Assembly: GCA_038240335.1 (NCBI GenBank) | Contig: JBBSDV010000176.1 | Coordinates: forward strand, 1 to 6,384 | Direction of reading: 5' to 3' | Length of the DNA: 6,384 bases | From: JBBSDV01 sp038240335 | GTDB taxonomy: Bacteria; Chloroflexota; Dehalococcoidia; DSTF01; JACRBR01 | Part shown: positions 5,310 through 6,384 of the stretch, in pieces | How the letters are laid out: every line of letters starts with the position of its first letter | Position numbering within the stretch: position 1 is the stretch's first letter | The notes under the pieces: model-generated | The model's database searches: none | The model's input: only the letters and a program-made list of their open reading frames with translations | What the model was told of the DNA's origin: nothing | Program-made: the position numbers and the translations under genes

Positions 5310-5618
5310 TTGTCGCGGGGTTCAGTAGACGGAACGGACAGCCGTAGAGACATAAGAACGATCGAATTCGCCGGTCCCAGCCGGCCGAGAAGCCGTAAAA
5401 GGGTCCGGCGCGAGCCCCCACGATCAGAGCCCCACGGCGGGTCTTAGCACCGGCGCAGCCGCGGCGTTTCTAGACGGATTGCGAAAATTTCCGTCAAGGA
5501 AGTATTGCATCGTGCCTAACGCGGTGGCATTATCACGTTAGTTCAAAGGAGAACTATTTCTCTTAGGTTATCCCCGCACGTGAGGGAGTAAGGCGTCGTC
5601 ACTGGTCCAGGTCGTTCG
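5310..5618. other. Intergenic stretch with hairpins, no gene seen
   Basis: I find no supportable gene here. A weak promoter-like pair (TTGCAT 5505-5510, CATTAT 5528-5533, spacing 17) overlaps an inverted repeat CTAACG/CGTTAG (5516-5521 and 5536-5541). An SD-like AAAGGAG (5545-5551) follows, but it has no ATG, GTG or TTG at a suitable distance. Confidence 0.45.
5546..5564 (+). other. Hairpin that would hide an SD-like sequence
   Basis: AAGGAGAA (5546-5553) can pair with TTCTCTT (5558-5564) around a CTAT loop, with one bulged G. The AAGGAG ribosome-site motif lies inside the stem. No standard start codon follows at 5-10 nt; only ATT is available, opening an 11-codon frame. It may be a decayed leader. 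Confidence 0.35.
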
Positions 5619-5664
5619 ATCATTCCGCGGCAGGCGATTATCCGCATGACGGTTGGTGTGGTGG
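5619..5664. repeat. 46-bp direct repeat, copy 1
   Basis: Identical over all 46 bp to 5733-5778, with a 114-bp period and 68 bp of unrelated sequence between. The right-hand end (5651-5664) is GGTTGGTGTGGTGG, a two-tier G-quadruplex motif. The copies are identical although the neighbouring 796-bp repeats are strongly diverged, so this duplication is recent or constrained. Confidence 0.85.
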
Positions 5665-5732
5665 AAAAGCTGATGACCGGCGATAGATTCCGGACGAAGA
5701 CCGCGCACAGCAGAGCGACGTTTCGACACAAA

Positions 5733-5778
5733 ATCATTCCGCGGCAGGCGATTATCCGCATGACGGTTGGTGTGGTGG
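5733..5778. repeat. 46-bp direct repeat, copy 2
   Basis: Second identical copy of the 46-bp repeat, with its own G-quadruplex motif at 5765-5778. A frame open from 5592 to 5822 reads both copies in the same phase (114 is divisible by three). It lacks a start codon with a ribosome site and shows no third-position G/C preference, so I do not call it a gene. Confidence 0.85.
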
Positions 5779-6098
5779 CGCGAGAGATGTCCAACATCCG
5801 GTGCACGTTCGACCGAAGGTAGACGCACATTCGTGTCGCGTATGACAGGGTTATCGAGTCCGTGTGCAGTTGCATGCACGCCGGATCCGGGAGCCACAAA
5901 GCGCGTTCACACGGAACATTCCCAGTTCGTGCGGTGATGCAAAGTCTGTTCGCAATGCGCTCAGCGCCGGCAGGTAGCGGTCTTCGCCCTGAATCGGCAG
6001 ATGACGTGGTTGCGAGTGGATGGAACGCCGTTACATAGATTTTTTTTCGCGCCGTATCTCTACGATGCGGGGCGACGAAGTTCATTTCGATTCGACGG
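5779..6098. other. Intergenic stretch, no gene seen
   Basis: No convincing gene. It contains a perfect palindrome CCGGATCCGG (5881-5890), a TGCATGCA palindrome near 5870 and a T8 run (6040-6047). The long minus-strand open frame (5543-6085) and the short plus frame at 5937 lack ribosome sites and recognisable domains. Confidence 0.45.
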
Positions 6099-6113
6099 CA
6101 CCTGATTCAGGTG
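6099..6113. promoter_or_regulatory. Perfect 15-bp palindrome upstream of the secreted-protein gene
   Basis: CACCTGA and TCAGGTG flank a single central T, giving a perfect dyad. It ends 7 bp before the GGAGGA ribosome site and 21 bp before the start codon. That position suits a repressor operator in the leader or promoter-proximal region, or an mRNA hairpin, although a one-base loop argues for DNA symmetry. The binding protein is unknown. Confidence 0.5.
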
Positions 6114-6120
6114 TCGATCT

Positions 6121-6126
6121 GGAGGA
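6121..6126 (+). promoter_or_regulatory. Strong ribosome binding site deciding a TTG start
   Basis: GGAGGA lies eight bases before TTG at 6135. No ATG or GTG in the same frame has a comparable site; the upstream GTG at 6111 sits inside the palindrome and would place this site within coding. Confidence 0.65.
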
Positions 6127-6134
6127 ACAACAAC

Positions 6135-6384
6135 TTGAGACGGGTACCTTATGCACTCCGCATAGGGGCAGTCTTTTTCGGCTTGATCATGGCAATCGTG
6201 GCAACGATGGGCGTTTCAAACGTCGCCATCGCCGCGACACCATCGGCCGGAACGACTAGCTCCACGCCGGGTGTGGACTGGGCCTTGTGTCCCGGGACCG
6301 AACACGTCGGTCCATCGGCGGCCTTAGCTCTCTCCCTACTCGGGCAGGCCCATGCTGATTGCAGCATTGGCACCTGGAACGGCG
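6135..6384 (+). CDS. Secreted protein, N-terminal part, cut by window end
   Basis: This frame runs off the right edge (83 codons seen). From the TTG start the protein begins MRRVPYALRIG and continues with a hydrophobic core (AVFFGLIMAIVATMG, residues about 12-26). A signal-peptidase-like AIA/A follows at 31-33. The mature part starts with a Thr/Ser/Pro-rich stretch (ATPSAGTTSSTPG), then VDWALCPGTEHVG and a segment with Cys52 and Cys76 that could form a disulfide. This is a clear Sec signal peptide, so the product is exported or surface-linked. I do not recognise the mature domain in the visible part. Third positions are G/C-rich after the signal peptide. The frame is open upstream to 6039, so GTG at 6111 is the alternative start, but the GGAGGA site favours TTG. 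Confidence 0.75.
   Translation, partial: MRRVPYALRIGAVFFGLIMAIVATMGVSNVAIAATPSAGTTSSTPGVDWALCPGTEHVGPSAALALSLLGQAHADCSIGTWNG

Noticed and set aside
3642..5347. Several open frames of 65-190 codons across the tandem repeats, some giving similar peptides from both units
   Set aside because: Similar peptides arise because the DNA is duplicated; indels between the units change frame, no frame runs through both copies, and no ribosome sites or known domains are seen.
5619..5778. 46-bp repeats as a minimal CRISPR array
   Set aside because: Only two copies, a 68-bp spacer, no convincing repeat hairpin and no cas gene in the window.
5910..5935. GAAC...GTTC near 5917 as a LexA/SOS box
   Set aside because: The half-site spacing is seven bases rather than the four of the Gram-positive type box, and no gene start lies nearby.
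3424..6053. A8 (3430-3437) and T8 (6040-6047), each next to GCGCG-like bases, as terminal inverted repeats of a 2.6-kb element
   Set aside because: The similarity is essentially the homopolymer plus a few GC bases; it does not extend, and there is no target-site duplication or transposase.
5543..6085. 180-residue minus-strand open frame over the 46-bp repeats
   Set aside because: It contains the direct repeat twice in phase only because 114 is divisible by three; there is no codon bias, no ribosome site and no domain.
1..6384. tRNA genes
   Set aside because: I looked for GTTCGA-type T-arms with matching acceptor stems; the hits near 205, 249, 5614 and 5806 have no cloverleaf around them.

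Overview
The window reads as high-GC chromosomal DNA from a bacterium. Genes show strong G/C preference at third codon positions, Shine-Dalgarno sites, one sigma70-like promoter and one probable TTG start. The vWA-TM-FHA protein, the small membrane proteins and the style of the secreted protein at the right edge would fit a Chloroflexota (Thermomicrobia-like) genome. That placement is a low-confidence inference, because no marker gene is present.

Layout. (1) 1-775 has no convincing gene. It holds several strong dyads (11-34, 137-160, 432-463, 493-508), a plausible promoter at 561-589 and a C-rich, G-poor leader. (2) 776-964 (+) is a 62-residue two-helix membrane protein. Its stop codon overlaps that of the convergent gene 961-2493 (-), which encodes an exported von Willebrand A domain, one transmembrane helix and a cytoplasmic FHA-like domain. 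(3) 2494-2748 is a divergent promoter region with two TTGACA boxes placed back to back as an inverted repeat. It serves 2749-2988 (+), a 79-residue two-helix membrane protein, followed by 3054-3275 (+), a 73-residue helix-turn-helix protein. (4) 3276-6134 is a coding desert of about 2.9 kb. Its core (about 3660-5310) is two diverged tandem copies of a 796-bp unit. Each unit contains two copies of an ~80-bp sub-repeat exactly 276 bp apart, which resembles a satellite with higher-order structure. To its right lie a hairpin over an SD-like sequence and two identical 46-bp direct repeats. Each 46-bp repeat ends in a near match to the thrombin-aptamer G-quadruplex. (5) 6135-6384 (+) is the start of a secreted protein that runs off the window. 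It has a strong SD, a TTG start and a clear signal peptide, and a perfect 15-bp palindrome lies just upstream.

How the parts may work together. The genes at 776-3275 look like a small envelope/regulatory neighbourhood: a surface vWA sensor or adhesion protein with an internal FHA tail, two tiny membrane proteins and a small DNA-binding protein that might act on the symmetric divergent promoter. That linkage is inferred from position only. The most unusual content is the non-coding repeat block, for which I recognise no described family.
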